A stretch of 25,848 bases of DNA from an uncultured Parvimonas sp. (GTDB lineage Bacteria; Bacillota; Clostridia; Tissierellales; Peptoniphilaceae). Positions 1-7,852 of the stretch are shown in pieces. A program made the position numbers and the translations under genes. Location of the stretch: contig CABRGI010000002.1 of NCBI GenBank assembly GCA_902470455.1, positions 1 to 25,848 of the forward strand. Reading direction: 5' to 3'. Positions within the stretch are counted from its first letter, which is position 1; each line of letters starts with the position of its first letter. The notes beneath the pieces are model-generated. The model was not told where the DNA came from. It ran no database searches and worked only from the letters and a program-made list of their open reading frames with translations.

Positions 1-1
1 T

Positions 2-634
2 AACTCCTTTGATGAGTTTGACGCTGAAATTACTACATTTAATGAAGAAAACTTTTATCAATATGATGAAAAGCTTGATAAAGCTAGAGCAAATAGTGGA
101 ATAAATGAGGCTGTTGTTTGTGGCATTGGAGAAATTTCAGGAATTAAGGCTGTTGTTTGTGCAATGGATAGTAATTTTATGATGGGAAGTATGGGAAAAG
201 TTGTAGGAGAAAAAATTACACGTTCTATCGAATATGCAACATTAAAAAAATTACCTTTAATTATTGCAACTGCAAGTGGTGGAGCCAGAATGCAAGAGGG
301 AATTACTTCTTTAATGCAAATGGCAAAGACAAGTTCAGCACTCAAAAAACATAGTGATAAGGGTTTATTGTATATAACTATTTTAACAGATCCTACTACA
401 GGAGGAGTAAGTGCAAGTTTTGCAATGCTTGGAGATATTATTATTGCAGAACCTAATGCTCTTATTGGATTTGCAGGAAAGAGAGTTATTGAAAAAACAA
501 TAAATGAAAAATTGCCTGAAGAATTTCAAAGAAGCGAGTTCTTGTTGAAAAAAGGCTTTGTAGATCTTATTGTAAGTAGAAATAGATTAAAAGATACAAT
601 ACATAAACTTTTAATTTTACATGGAGCGAAGTAA
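2..634 (+). CDS. accD: Acetyl-CoA carboxylase carboxyltransferase beta subunit, 5'-truncated by window edge
   Basis: This is the beta half of the carboxyltransferase that moves CO2 from biotinyl-AccB to acetyl-CoA, giving malonyl-CoA for fatty acid synthesis in the cytosol. The reading frame is open from base 2, before the first internal ATG at 164, so the gene starts outside the window and about 210 C-terminal residues are visible. The crotonase-fold core is recognisable: GGARMQEG, the TDPTTGGVSASF acyl-CoA-binding stretch, and GFAGKRVIE. The N-terminal zinc ribbon usual in AccD is not in view. Its TAA shares one base with the accA ATG (634), so the two subunits are translationally coupled. 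accB and accC probably lie upstream, but this cannot be seen. Confidence 0.95.
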   Translation, partial: NSFDEFDAEITTFNEENFYQYDEKLDKARANSGINEAVVCGIGEISGIKAVVCAMDSNFMMGSMGKVVGEKITRSIEYATLKKLPLIIATASGGARMQEGITSLMQMAKTSSALKKHSDKGLLYITILTDPTTGGVSASFAMLGDIIIAEPNALIGFAGKRVIEKTINEKLPEEFQRSEFLLKKGFVDLIVSRNRLKDTIHKLLILHGAK

Positions 635-1551
635 TGGAATATAAAGATTATGAAAAAATAATAAGAGAACTTATAGAGAAAAAGAATGATACAACTGATG
701 AGCAAGAAAGAGAAGTTCTTACAACTAAAATAAGAAAGCTTTGTTATGAAGCAAATCAAAATCTAACTTCTTGGGATAGAGTTTGTATTGCAAGAAATAA
801 AGCACATCCTAAAGCAGAAGACTACATCAAAAGATTATTTTCAAATTTTGTTGAATTACATGGTGATCGCTATTACGGAGATGACAAGGCAATAATTTCA
901 GGAATTGGAATGTTCCATAATATTCCTGTTACTATAATAGCACAAGCAAAGGGAAAAACTACAGAAGAAAATATTGAAAGAAATTTTGGAATGAGTAATC
1001 CTGAGGGCTATCGTAAAGCGATAAGACTTGCAAAACAGGCAGAGAAATTTAAAAGACCAATTATAACTTTTGTTGATACTGCCGGAGCTTATCCCGGAAA
1101 AGATGCCGAAGAAAGAGGTCAAGCAGAAGCTATTGCAAAATGTCTATATGAGTTTTCAACTCTTGAAACACCAATAATCTGTGTTGTAATAGGAGAGGGA
1201 GGAAGCGGAGGAGCTCTTGCTCTTAGTATTGGAGATAGTATTATTATGCTTGAAAACTCTATTTATTCTGTCTTATCTCCTGAGGGTTTTTCTTCTATTT
1301 TATGGAAAGACGAAACTAGATGTAAAGAAGCAAGTGAAATGATGAAACTTACTGCTTCAGATCTTAGAGAGAAAAAAATAGTTGATGAAATTATAAAAGA
1401 GCCTTTTGGTGGAGCTCAAAATAATTTTTCAGAGGTTATAAAGCTTTTAGATGAAAGTATCTATAAGAAATTAAAAGAATTGAGAAAAGTTAGTAAGAGT
1501 AGTTTGCTTTCTAATAGATATAAAAAATATAGAAATATTGGAGTTTATTAA
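634..1551 (+). CDS. accA: Acetyl-CoA carboxylase carboxyltransferase alpha subunit
   Basis: This is the alpha half of the carboxyltransferase, forming an A2B2 complex with AccD in the cytosol. The 305-residue protein is close to the usual 310-320. It has the N-terminal helical region (about 1-65), then the crotonase-like core with DTAGAYPGKDAEERGQ at 148-163 and GEGGSGGALA at 187-196, which form the oxyanion and biotin-binding loops of this family. YSVLSPEGFSSILWKD follows. The ATG overlaps the accD stop by one base, with a weak GGAG upstream. The gene's own TAA in turn shares a base with the fabH ATG. Nothing unusual is visible in the active-site motifs. Confidence 0.97.
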   Translation: MEYKDYEKIIRELIEKKNDTTDEQEREVLTTKIRKLCYEANQNLTSWDRVCIARNKAHPKAEDYIKRLFSNFVELHGDRYYGDDKAIISGIGMFHNIPVTIIAQAKGKTTEENIERNFGMSNPEGYRKAIRLAKQAEKFKRPIITFVDTAGAYPGKDAEERGQAEAIAKCLYEFSTLETPIICVVIGEGGSGGALALSIGDSIIMLENSIYSVLSPEGFSSILWKDETRCKEASEMMKLTASDLREKKIVDEIIKEPFGGAQNNFSEVIKLLDESIYKKLKELRKVSKSSLLSNRYKKYRNIGVY

Positions 1552-2498
1552 TGAAAATTTTGGGTTTTGGAAAAGCTGTTCCGAAAAAAGTTGTTACTAA
1601 TGATGATCTTTCTAAATTTGTAGAAACAAGTGATGAATGGATTTTTCAAAGAACAGGAATAAGGGAACGTAGAATTTCTGATGAAAATACGAGTGAATTA
1701 GCATATAGATCTGCTGTTGATGCAATAAAAAATTCAAATATTGATAAAAACGAAATTGACTTGATTGTCTGCGCAACTATGACTGCTGATAATTATACTC
1801 CATCTGTAGCATGTATGGTACAAGAAAAATTAGGACTTGGAGAAAATGTAACAGCATTTGATGTTAATGCTGCTTGTACAGGTTTTGTTTTTGCCTTAAA
1901 AATTGTAGCTTCCATGCTTAATACATATCATAAAAAAGCTTTGGTTATAGGCTGTGAAACGCTTAGTAGAATAATAAATTTTGAAGATAGAAATACTTGT
2001 GTTTTGTTCGGAGATGGAGCAGGAGCAATTGTAGTTGAAAAAGATGAAAAGAATGAAGAATTTTACACTTGTAGTTTAGGAAATGATAAAGTTTTAATTG
2101 CTGAAAATGTAGAGATGAATTTTGAAATGAAAAACAAAGTTCTTAAATCTGATTTTCTAAAGATGGAAGATCGGAAGAGCTTTAAATTCGCTATAAATGC
2201 TGTGGAAAAATCAATAAATAATATTTTGGATATGACAAATTTAACATTAGAAGATATTAAGTTAATTATTCCACATCAGGCAAATCAGAGAATAATAAAT
2301 AATGTTGCAAAAAAACTTAATGTAAGTAATGATAAATTTTTTGTTAATTTAGAAAAATATGGAAATACAAGTGCTGCAAGTATTCCAATGGCTTTTTGTG
2401 AAGCCTTTGAGTTGAATGAAATTGCTAAAGGAGATAAAGTAATTTTAGTCGGCTTTGGAGGGGGATTGACTTGGGGCTCTACTATTATTGAAATATAG
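1551..2498 (+). CDS. fabH: Beta-ketoacyl-ACP synthase III
   Basis: FabH starts fatty acid chains by condensing an acyl-CoA primer with malonyl-ACP. The protein has 315 residues, a normal length for FabH. The thiolase-fold Cys-His-Asn triad is intact: Cys109 in DVNAACTGF, His242 in IPHQANQR, and Asn272 in YGNTSAAS. The C-terminal GFGGGLTWGS loop is also standard. The ATG shares a base with the accA stop and is preceded by GGAG. In Streptococcus an acpP gene often follows fabH, but here only 9 bases separate fabH from fabK and no ACP gene fits. One internal CGG-containing stretch matches a sequencing adapter by chance (see rejected items). Confidence 0.97.
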   Translation: MKILGFGKAVPKKVVTNDDLSKFVETSDEWIFQRTGIRERRISDENTSELAYRSAVDAIKNSNIDKNEIDLIVCATMTADNYTPSVACMVQEKLGLGENVTAFDVNAACTGFVFALKIVASMLNTYHKKALVIGCETLSRIINFEDRNTCVLFGDGAGAIVVEKDEKNEEFYTCSLGNDKVLIAENVEMNFEMKNKVLKSDFLKMEDRKSFKFAINAVEKSINNILDMTNLTLEDIKLIIPHQANQRIINNVAKKLNVSNDKFFVNLEKYGNTSAASIPMAFCEAFELNEIAKGDKVILVGFGGGLTWGSTIIEI

Positions 2499-2507
2499 GA
2501 GAATATA

Positions 2508-3428
2508 ATGATAAATGAAATATTAGGAATAAAATATCCGATTTTTCAAGGAGCAATGGCAAATATTTCAACTGCAGAGTTTGCGGCGGATGTTAGTAAT
2601 TCAGGGGCACTTGGGATTATTGGAACTGGTGCTATGGATGCTAAAATGGTAAGGGAGTCTATAAAAAAATGTAAAGAACTTACTGATAAACCTTTTGGGG
2701 TTAATGTAATGTTAATGAATCCTTATTGTGATGAAATAATAAAAGTAATTTTAGAAGAAAAAGTTGCTGTTGTAACTACTGGAGCGGGAAATCCTGGAGC
2801 ATATGTTGAAAAATTAAAAGCTGAAGGAATAAAAGTTATTCCTGTAGTTCCAAGTGTTGCTCTTGCAAGAAGAATGGAAAGTGTTGGCGTTGATGCGGTT
2901 ATAGTAGAGGGAACTGAATCAGGTGGTCATGTTGGAGAACTTTCAACAATGGCATTAGTTCCACAAGTAGTAGATGCGATTAATATTCCTGTAATTGCTG
3001 CAGGAGGAATTGCTGATGGTAGAGGTTTTAATGCAGCTATATCTTTAGGAGCTATTGGTGTGCAAGTTGGAACTTGTTTGCTTGTAGCTAAAGAATGTCC
3101 AGTACATCAAAATTATAAAAATGCTGTAATTAAAGCAAAGGATATAGATACTGTTGTTACAGGTCGTACTATAAATACGCCTGTTAGAATTTTAAAAAAT
3201 GATATGAGTAGAAAATTTTTACAATTGGAAAAAGAAATTTCATCAAGAGAGGAATTAGAAAAACTTACTTTAGGTTCTTTAAAAAGAGCAGTAGTAGAGG
3301 GCGATATTAAAAATGGTTCTGTAATGCTAGGTCAAATTTCAGGAATGATAAAGGAAGAAAAAACATTGAAAGAAAGCAAAGTAGAATTTGAGAGATTAAA
3401 AAATTTAATAGGGGGAGATAATGCTTAA
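2508..3428 (+). CDS. fabK: Enoyl-ACP reductase II (FMN-dependent)
   Basis: FabK carries out the last reduction of each elongation cycle, trans-2-enoyl-ACP to acyl-ACP, using NAD(P)H and FMN. The 306-residue TIM-barrel protein begins with the family's PIFQGAMANIS strand. It carries EGTESGGHVG with His141, AAGGIADGRG at about 164-173, and GVQVGTCLLV in the phosphate-binding region. This is the reductase typical of streptococci and many anaerobic Firmicutes, in place of FabI. A good AGGAG lies 5' of the ATG. The next gene starts 8 bases before this one ends. The C-terminal helix region (about 235-300) matches FabK better than generic nitronate monooxygenases, which supports FabK over a second flavin oxidase. 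Confidence 0.93.
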   Translation: MINEILGIKYPIFQGAMANISTAEFAADVSNSGALGIIGTGAMDAKMVRESIKKCKELTDKPFGVNVMLMNPYCDEIIKVILEEKVAVVTTGAGNPGAYVEKLKAEGIKVIPVVPSVALARRMESVGVDAVIVEGTESGGHVGELSTMALVPQVVDAINIPVIAAGGIADGRGFNAAISLGAIGVQVGTCLLVAKECPVHQNYKNAVIKAKDIDTVVTGRTINTPVRILKNDMSRKFLQLEKEISSREELEKLTLGSLKRAVVEGDIKNGSVMLGQISGMIKEEKTLKESKVEFERLKNLIGGDNA

Positions 3429-4500
3429 TTCTATTAAATTAAAAGATAAAGTTTTAGAAGTACCGATTATCCAAGGAGGTATGGGAGTTGGAATTTCCTT
3501 ATCAAATTTAGTTGGTAATGTTATGAAAGAAAATTGTATGGGAGTTTTAAGTTTCGCTCACCCCGGATATAATTGTAGTACTTTTATAACAAAAACTTCT
3601 GAAGACAATTTTATTGCTTTGAAAGAAGAAATTGAAAAGTCTAGAAAAATTGCTAATGGGAAAGGACTGCTCGGAGTTAATATAATGGTTGCAACATCTC
3701 AATATGCACTTTATGTTAAAGAAGCTGTAAAACTTGGCGTTGATGCAATAATTTCAGGTGCAGGACTTCCTCTTAATTTACCTGAATTGACTAAAGGAAG
3801 TGATGTTTTAATCGCTCCTATAGTTTCAAGTGCAAAGGCTTTAAATCTTATCATTAGAAGATGGGATCAACATCATAATAAAATTCCTGACTTTGTTGTG
3901 ATTGAGGGAAGTGAAGCAGGAGGACATCTCGGATTTAAAAAAGAGGATATTTTAAATAATACTTGTGAAAGTATTGATGAAATTTTGGAACAATGCTTGA
4001 AATTAGTTGTTGATTATGAAGAAAAATATAATCAAAAAATTCCTATTTTTGTAGCAGGTGGTATTTTTACAGGACAAGATATTGCAAAATATGTAAAACA
4101 AGGCGCAAGTGGAGTTCAAATGGGAACTAGATTTATTGCAACAGAAGAATGCGACGCTCACGAAAAATACAAAGAGATGTTTGTAAATGCAAAAAAAGAG
4201 GATGTAATTATTGTTAAAAGTCCAGCAGGTTTTCCTGGAAGAGCAATAAGAAATAAATTTACAGAAAGATTGGATAAAGACGGCAGAATTCCTGTTAAAT
4301 ATTGTGTAGATTGTATTTTACCATGTAATCCTAAAAACACTGTTTATTGTATAACTGACGCCTTAATAAGAGCTGTAAAGGGTGATGTAGATAATGGATT
4401 GATATTTTCAGGAACTAATGCTTATAGAATAGATAAGATAACAACTGTTAAAGAATTAATTTCAGAATTAGTTTCTGAAGCGAATGAAGAATTGAGGTAA
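3421..4500 (+). CDS. Nitronate monooxygenase-family flavoprotein with four-Cys motif, FabX/UfaA-like
   Basis: This 359-residue FMN TIM-barrel protein would normally be annotated as nitronate monooxygenase. Visible motifs are PIIQGGMGVGIS at 15-26, EGSEAGGHLG with His169, and VAGGIFTGQD and GVQMGTRFIA in the FMN-phosphate region. It differs from its neighbour FabK by a longer C-terminal region containing Cys295, Cys298, Cys302 and Cys310 (C-x2-C-x3-C-x7-C), which looks like a [4Fe-4S] site. Helicobacter FabX and Neisseria UfaA are members of this family that make unsaturated fatty acids, and FabX carries such a cluster. The gene overlaps fabK by 8 bases, has a strong GGGGGAG ribosome site, and precedes fabD by 4 bases. 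I infer a role in unsaturated acyl-ACP formation. A plain nitronate oxidase remains possible. Confidence 0.72.
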   Translation: MLNSIKLKDKVLEVPIIQGGMGVGISLSNLVGNVMKENCMGVLSFAHPGYNCSTFITKTSEDNFIALKEEIEKSRKIANGKGLLGVNIMVATSQYALYVKEAVKLGVDAIISGAGLPLNLPELTKGSDVLIAPIVSSAKALNLIIRRWDQHHNKIPDFVVIEGSEAGGHLGFKKEDILNNTCESIDEILEQCLKLVVDYEEKYNQKIPIFVAGGIFTGQDIAKYVKQGASGVQMGTRFIATEECDAHEKYKEMFVNAKKEDVIIVKSPAGFPGRAIRNKFTERLDKDGRIPVKYCVDCILPCNPKNTVYCITDALIRAVKGDVDNGLIFSGTNAYRIDKITTVKELISELVSEANEELR

Positions 4501-4504
4501 TTAT

Positions 4505-5401
4505 ATGAAGATAGGATTTTTATTTGCCGGTCAAGGAGCTCAATATGTAGGAATGGGAAAAGAATTATCAGATAGTTCGGCATTTAAAGAAGTATTTGAA
4601 CATTTACCTTCAAATTTACAAAAAATTTGTTTTGAAGGTCCTGCAGAAGACTTAAATAATACTTTAAATGCCCAACCTTGTTTAGTCGCAGTATCTTTAG
4701 GAATAGCTAAAGTTTTAAAAAGTCATGGAATTGACTGTGAGTATGCTGCAGGATTGAGTTTAGGAGAATACACAGCTTTAGCATATAGCGAAGCTATTTC
4801 TGTAAAAGATGTTTTAGAACTAGTTAGAAAACGTAGTGAAATAATGTCTAATGCTGTTCCTAAAAATACTGGTATGGCTGCGATTTTTAGTTGTGAGGCA
4901 AAAGTAATTGAAGATGTAATTAAAGATATAAAAAATGTAGAGATAGCAAATTATAACAGTCCTAAACAGATTGTAATTACAGGAAGTATGGATGGTATTG
5001 ATGAAGCTATTTTGAAATTAAAGGATTTAGGATATAAGTCAAAAAAATTAAATGTTAGTGGTGCTTTTCATTCAAGTTATTTAAAAAATGCAAGTGAAGA
5101 ATTATTTTCTGTATTAAAAGAAGTTGAATTTAAAGAGCCTAATAAAAAAATAGTTTTTAATACTGTTGGAAAGACTTCTGATGAGGATGTTAAAATTCTT
5201 TTGAAAAATCAAATAAAATCAAGTGTAAAATTTATGCAAAGTGTTGAGTTTATGATTGAAAATGGAGTTGATACTTTTGTTGAAATAGGACCTGGAAAAG
5301 TATTAAGTGGCTTGGTTAAACAAATCAATCCCGATGTAAATATTTATCCTGTTGAAAGTCTTGAGTCTATAGAAAAGGTGGTTGAGTTATTAAATGAATA
5401 A
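4505..5401 (+). CDS. fabD: Malonyl-CoA:ACP transacylase
   Basis: FabD transfers malonyl from CoA to acyl carrier protein, supplying FabH and FabF. The 298-residue protein has the N-terminal GQGAQ (9-13), the nucleophile Ser85 in GLSLGEY, the substrate-carboxylate Arg110 in LVRKR, His189 in GAFHSSYL, and a C-terminal EIGPGKVLSGLV stretch. All catalytic residues are in place and the length is normal. GAGGT lies just before the ATG. The gene ends 8 bases inside fabG, so the two are coupled. Confidence 0.97.
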   Translation: MKIGFLFAGQGAQYVGMGKELSDSSAFKEVFEHLPSNLQKICFEGPAEDLNNTLNAQPCLVAVSLGIAKVLKSHGIDCEYAAGLSLGEYTALAYSEAISVKDVLELVRKRSEIMSNAVPKNTGMAAIFSCEAKVIEDVIKDIKNVEIANYNSPKQIVITGSMDGIDEAILKLKDLGYKSKKLNVSGAFHSSYLKNASEELFSVLKEVEFKEPNKKIVFNTVGKTSDEDVKILLKNQIKSSVKFMQSVEFMIENGVDTFVEIGPGKVLSGLVKQINPDVNIYPVESLESIEKVVELLNE

Positions 5402-6128
5402 GGTTGCATTGATTACTGGAGGAAGTGGAGGAATAGGTAAAGCTATTTCTATAAAACTTGCCCAAGAGGGATATGATGTAGTAATAAACTATCATTCTGA
5501 TTATGAAAAGGCATTAGAAGTAAAAAAGATTTGTGAAGAATATAATGTAAAAGTTATATTATATAAATGTAATATTTCAAAATTTGAAGAAGTTGAAATT
5601 ATGTTTAAAGAAGTTGTAAAAGAAATGGGAAGAGTTGACGTTTTAGTCAATAATTCAGGAATTACAAGAGATACATTAATTTTAAGAATGAGTGAAGAAG
5701 ATTTTGATAAGGTAATAGATGTCAACCTAAAGGGTTGTTTTAACTGTATAAAAAATGTTTCAAGAATTATGATGAAACAAAAATCAGGTGTTATAGTTAA
5801 TATTTCAAGCGTAGTTGGACTTTCAGGAAATATTGGACAGGTTAATTATGCAGCAAGTAAGGCAGGTATTTTAGGAATGACAAAATCTGTCGCAAGGGAA
5901 TTAGTTTCACTAAATGTAAGATGCAATGCGATTGCTCCGGGTTTTATTGAAACTGAAATGACAGATATTCTTTCTGATGCTGTAAAAGAAAATGTCCTAA
6001 AATCAATTCCTATGAATAAAATGGGAAGTCCTGAAGATGTGGCAAATGTTGTTAAATTTTTAGTTAGTGATGAATCAAAATATATAACCGGTCAAGTAAT
6101 TAATGTTGACGGTGGAATGTTAATGTAG
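5394..6128 (+). CDS. fabG: 3-oxoacyl-ACP reductase
   Basis: FabG reduces 3-oxoacyl-ACP to 3-hydroxyacyl-ACP with NADPH. This is a classical short-chain dehydrogenase of 244 residues. It has the nucleotide-binding TGGSGGIG at 8-15, Asn111, Ser139 in NISSVVG, and Tyr152-x3-Lys156 in NYAASKAG. The usual NNAG turn reads NNSG at 86-89, a mild substitution. IAPGFIETEMT and the C-terminal GQVINVDGGM are as expected for FabG. The start lies inside the end of fabD with an AAGGTGG about 12 bases upstream. fabF begins 7 bases after the stop. Confidence 0.96.
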   Translation: MNKVALITGGSGGIGKAISIKLAQEGYDVVINYHSDYEKALEVKKICEEYNVKVILYKCNISKFEEVEIMFKEVVKEMGRVDVLVNNSGITRDTLILRMSEEDFDKVIDVNLKGCFNCIKNVSRIMMKQKSGVIVNISSVVGLSGNIGQVNYAASKAGILGMTKSVARELVSLNVRCNAIAPGFIETEMTDILSDAVKENVLKSIPMNKMGSPEDVANVVKFLVSDESKYITGQVINVDGGMLM

Positions 6129-6135
6129 GTGTGAT

Positions 6136-7368
6136 ATGAAAAGAAGAGTTGTTATAACTGGATTGGGTGTTGTTTCCCCAATTGGAAATGATAAAGAAGA
6201 ACTTTGGAATTCAATAGAAAACGGAAAATGTGGAATTGATGAAATTACATTATTTGATACAAGCGGACACAAGGTAAAACTTGCGGCTGAAATCAAAGAT
6301 TTAGATTTTGAAAAATACTATAATAAAAGAGATTTAAAATTTAATGATCGTTTTGTTAAATTTGCAAGAATTGCTACTAAACAAGCCCTTGAAGATTCAA
6401 ATCTCGAAGATTTTGATAGAGATAGAACTGGAGTTATTTTAGCAAGCGGAATAGGTGGAATAGAAACTATTTCAAATTGTGAAAATGTGTTAAATGAAAA
6501 AGGACCTAGTAGAGTTTCTCCATATTTTATTCCTATGGCATTGATAAATATAGGAGCTGGAACTGTTGCTATTGATTTAGATGCTAGAGGATATTGCAGT
6601 AGTGTTGTAACTGCTTGCGCTGCGGGAACTAATGCAATTGGAGAATCTTTTTTAAAGATTAGAGACGGATACTTGGACATTGTTTTTACAGGAGGAAGTG
6701 AAGCCTCTATAACTCCACTTGCAGTAGCAGGTTTTGCAAGTATGAGAGCCTTAAGCGAAAGCACAGATAAAAATAGAGCGAGTATTCCTTTTGACAAGGA
6801 AAGAAATGGATTTGTTATGGGAGAGGGAAGTGCAGTTTTAGTTCTTGAGGAATTGGAACATGCCTTAAAGCGTAATGCTAAAATTTATGCTGAAGTTGTT
6901 GGATATGGAAATTCTTGTGATGCAAATCATATAACTGCTCCTTTAAGTGATGGTAGTGGGGCAGGAAAGGCAATCTTAAATGCTATTAATGATGCCGGAC
7001 TTGAAGCAAAAGATATTGGATATATCAACGCTCATGGTACTAGTACACCTTTAAATGATAAGTCAGAAACTTTGGCTATAAAATATGCTTTTGGAGAAAA
7101 TTATAAAGATGTATTAGTTAGTTCTACAAAATCAGCTACAGGACATTTACTTGGAGCAAGTGGAGCGGTTGAGGCTCTAATTACAACTTTGGCATTAAAA
7201 AATTCTTTCATTCCTGCAACATTGAATTTAGAAAAAATTGATGAAGAATGTGATTTGAATATTGTTGAAAATAAAGGAATAGAAAAGAATATTAAATATG
7301 CAATGAGTAATTCTTTAGGTTTTGGTGGACATAATGCAAGTATAATTTTGAAAAAATGGGAGGACTAA
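6136..7368 (+). CDS. fabF: Beta-ketoacyl-ACP synthase II
   Basis: FabF is the elongating condensing enzyme that joins malonyl-ACP to the growing acyl-ACP. The protein has 410 residues. The active-site Cys161 lies in VTACAAGTNA, His300 in NAHGTSTPLND, Lys332 in STKSATGH and His337 in the same motif, giving the full Cys-His-His set plus Lys. The GFGGHNAS glycine loop sits near the C-terminus. No separate fabB is seen, so FabF may serve all elongation steps. An AGGTG precedes the ATG. fabZ follows after one base. Confidence 0.97.
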   Translation: MKRRVVITGLGVVSPIGNDKEELWNSIENGKCGIDEITLFDTSGHKVKLAAEIKDLDFEKYYNKRDLKFNDRFVKFARIATKQALEDSNLEDFDRDRTGVILASGIGGIETISNCENVLNEKGPSRVSPYFIPMALINIGAGTVAIDLDARGYCSSVVTACAAGTNAIGESFLKIRDGYLDIVFTGGSEASITPLAVAGFASMRALSESTDKNRASIPFDKERNGFVMGEGSAVLVLEELEHALKRNAKIYAEVVGYGNSCDANHITAPLSDGSGAGKAILNAINDAGLEAKDIGYINAHGTSTPLNDKSETLAIKYAFGENYKDVLVSSTKSATGHLLGASGAVEALITTLALKNSFIPATLNLEKIDEECDLNIVENKGIEKNIKYAMSNSLGFGGHNASIILKKWED

Positions 7369-7369
7369 T

Positions 7370-7801
7370 ATGGTTTATAATTCTAATGAAATTCAAGAAA
7401 TAATACCTCATAGATATCCGTTTTTACTTGTAGATAGAATTGACTATATAAGTGAAGATAAGACTGAAATAGTTGGGACAAAATGTGTCAGTGCTAACGA
7501 AATGCAATTTATGGGGCATTTTCCAAACAAGCATGTTATGCCTGGGGTTTTAATTGTTGAAGCCTTGGCTCAAACAGGTTGTGTTTTATTGCTTAGTAAA
7601 GAAGAAAACAAAGGGAAAATTGGCTATTTTGCAGGTATTAATAAAATGAGATTTAAGCAAATGGTTTTACCCGGAGATGTACTTACTTTAAAAGTAAAAC
7701 TTGTAAATAATAAAGCAAATATTTATATTGCAGAAGTTTGTGCAACAGTCGAAAATAAAGTAGTTTGTAGTGGAGAAATAATCTGTTCTGTTGGTAATTA
7801 A
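7370..7801 (+). CDS. fabZ: 3-hydroxyacyl-ACP dehydratase
   Basis: FabZ removes water from 3-hydroxyacyl-ACP to give trans-2-enoyl-ACP, the substrate of FabK. The hot-dog fold protein has 143 residues. IIPHRYPFLLVDRI at 11-24 is the family's N-terminal signature. The catalytic pair is His50 in MGHFPNKHVMPG and Glu64 in IVEALAQ. The sequence is FabZ rather than FabA, so it is not expected to isomerise trans-2 to cis-3 and would not by itself give unsaturated chains. The ribosome site GGGAGGA lies in the end of fabF. This is the last gene of the plus-strand operon, and a hairpin at 7821 follows. Confidence 0.96.
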   Translation: MVYNSNEIQEIIPHRYPFLLVDRIDYISEDKTEIVGTKCVSANEMQFMGHFPNKHVMPGVLIVEALAQTGCVLLLSKEENKGKIGYFAGINKMRFKQMVLPGDVLTLKVKLVNNKANIYIAEVCATVENKVVCSGEIICSVGN

Positions 7802-7813
7802 AAAATTAAACAT

Positions 7814-7852
7814 AAAAAAAGATATAAGTATAAGTTATCTTATACTTATATC
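7814..7852 (-). terminator. Intrinsic terminator of birA between convergent fabZ and birA
   Basis: A perfect 14-bp inverted repeat (7821-7834 with 7839-7852) encloses a 4-base loop. On the minus strand it is followed by seven T (7814-7820 read as A on plus), so it suits birA. On the plus strand no T-run follows, so termination of fabZ transcripts would be weaker. The stem is nearly all A-T. The birA stop codon (7835-7837) lies in the loop, so one arm encodes the C-terminus of BirA. Confidence 0.7.

Noticed and set aside
2168..2180. An exact 13-base match to the common Illumina adapter start (AGATCGGAAGAGC) inside fabH
   Set aside because: The reading frame continues without a break and the encoded MEDRKSFKFA fits the FabH family (usually M-x-GR-x-FKFA), so it is genuine coding sequence and a coincidence. 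It could still cause read trimming at this spot.
6318..6797. Long minus-strand open frame opposite fabF
   Set aside because: It is a shadow of a highly conserved plus-strand gene, without a ribosome site or family resemblance.
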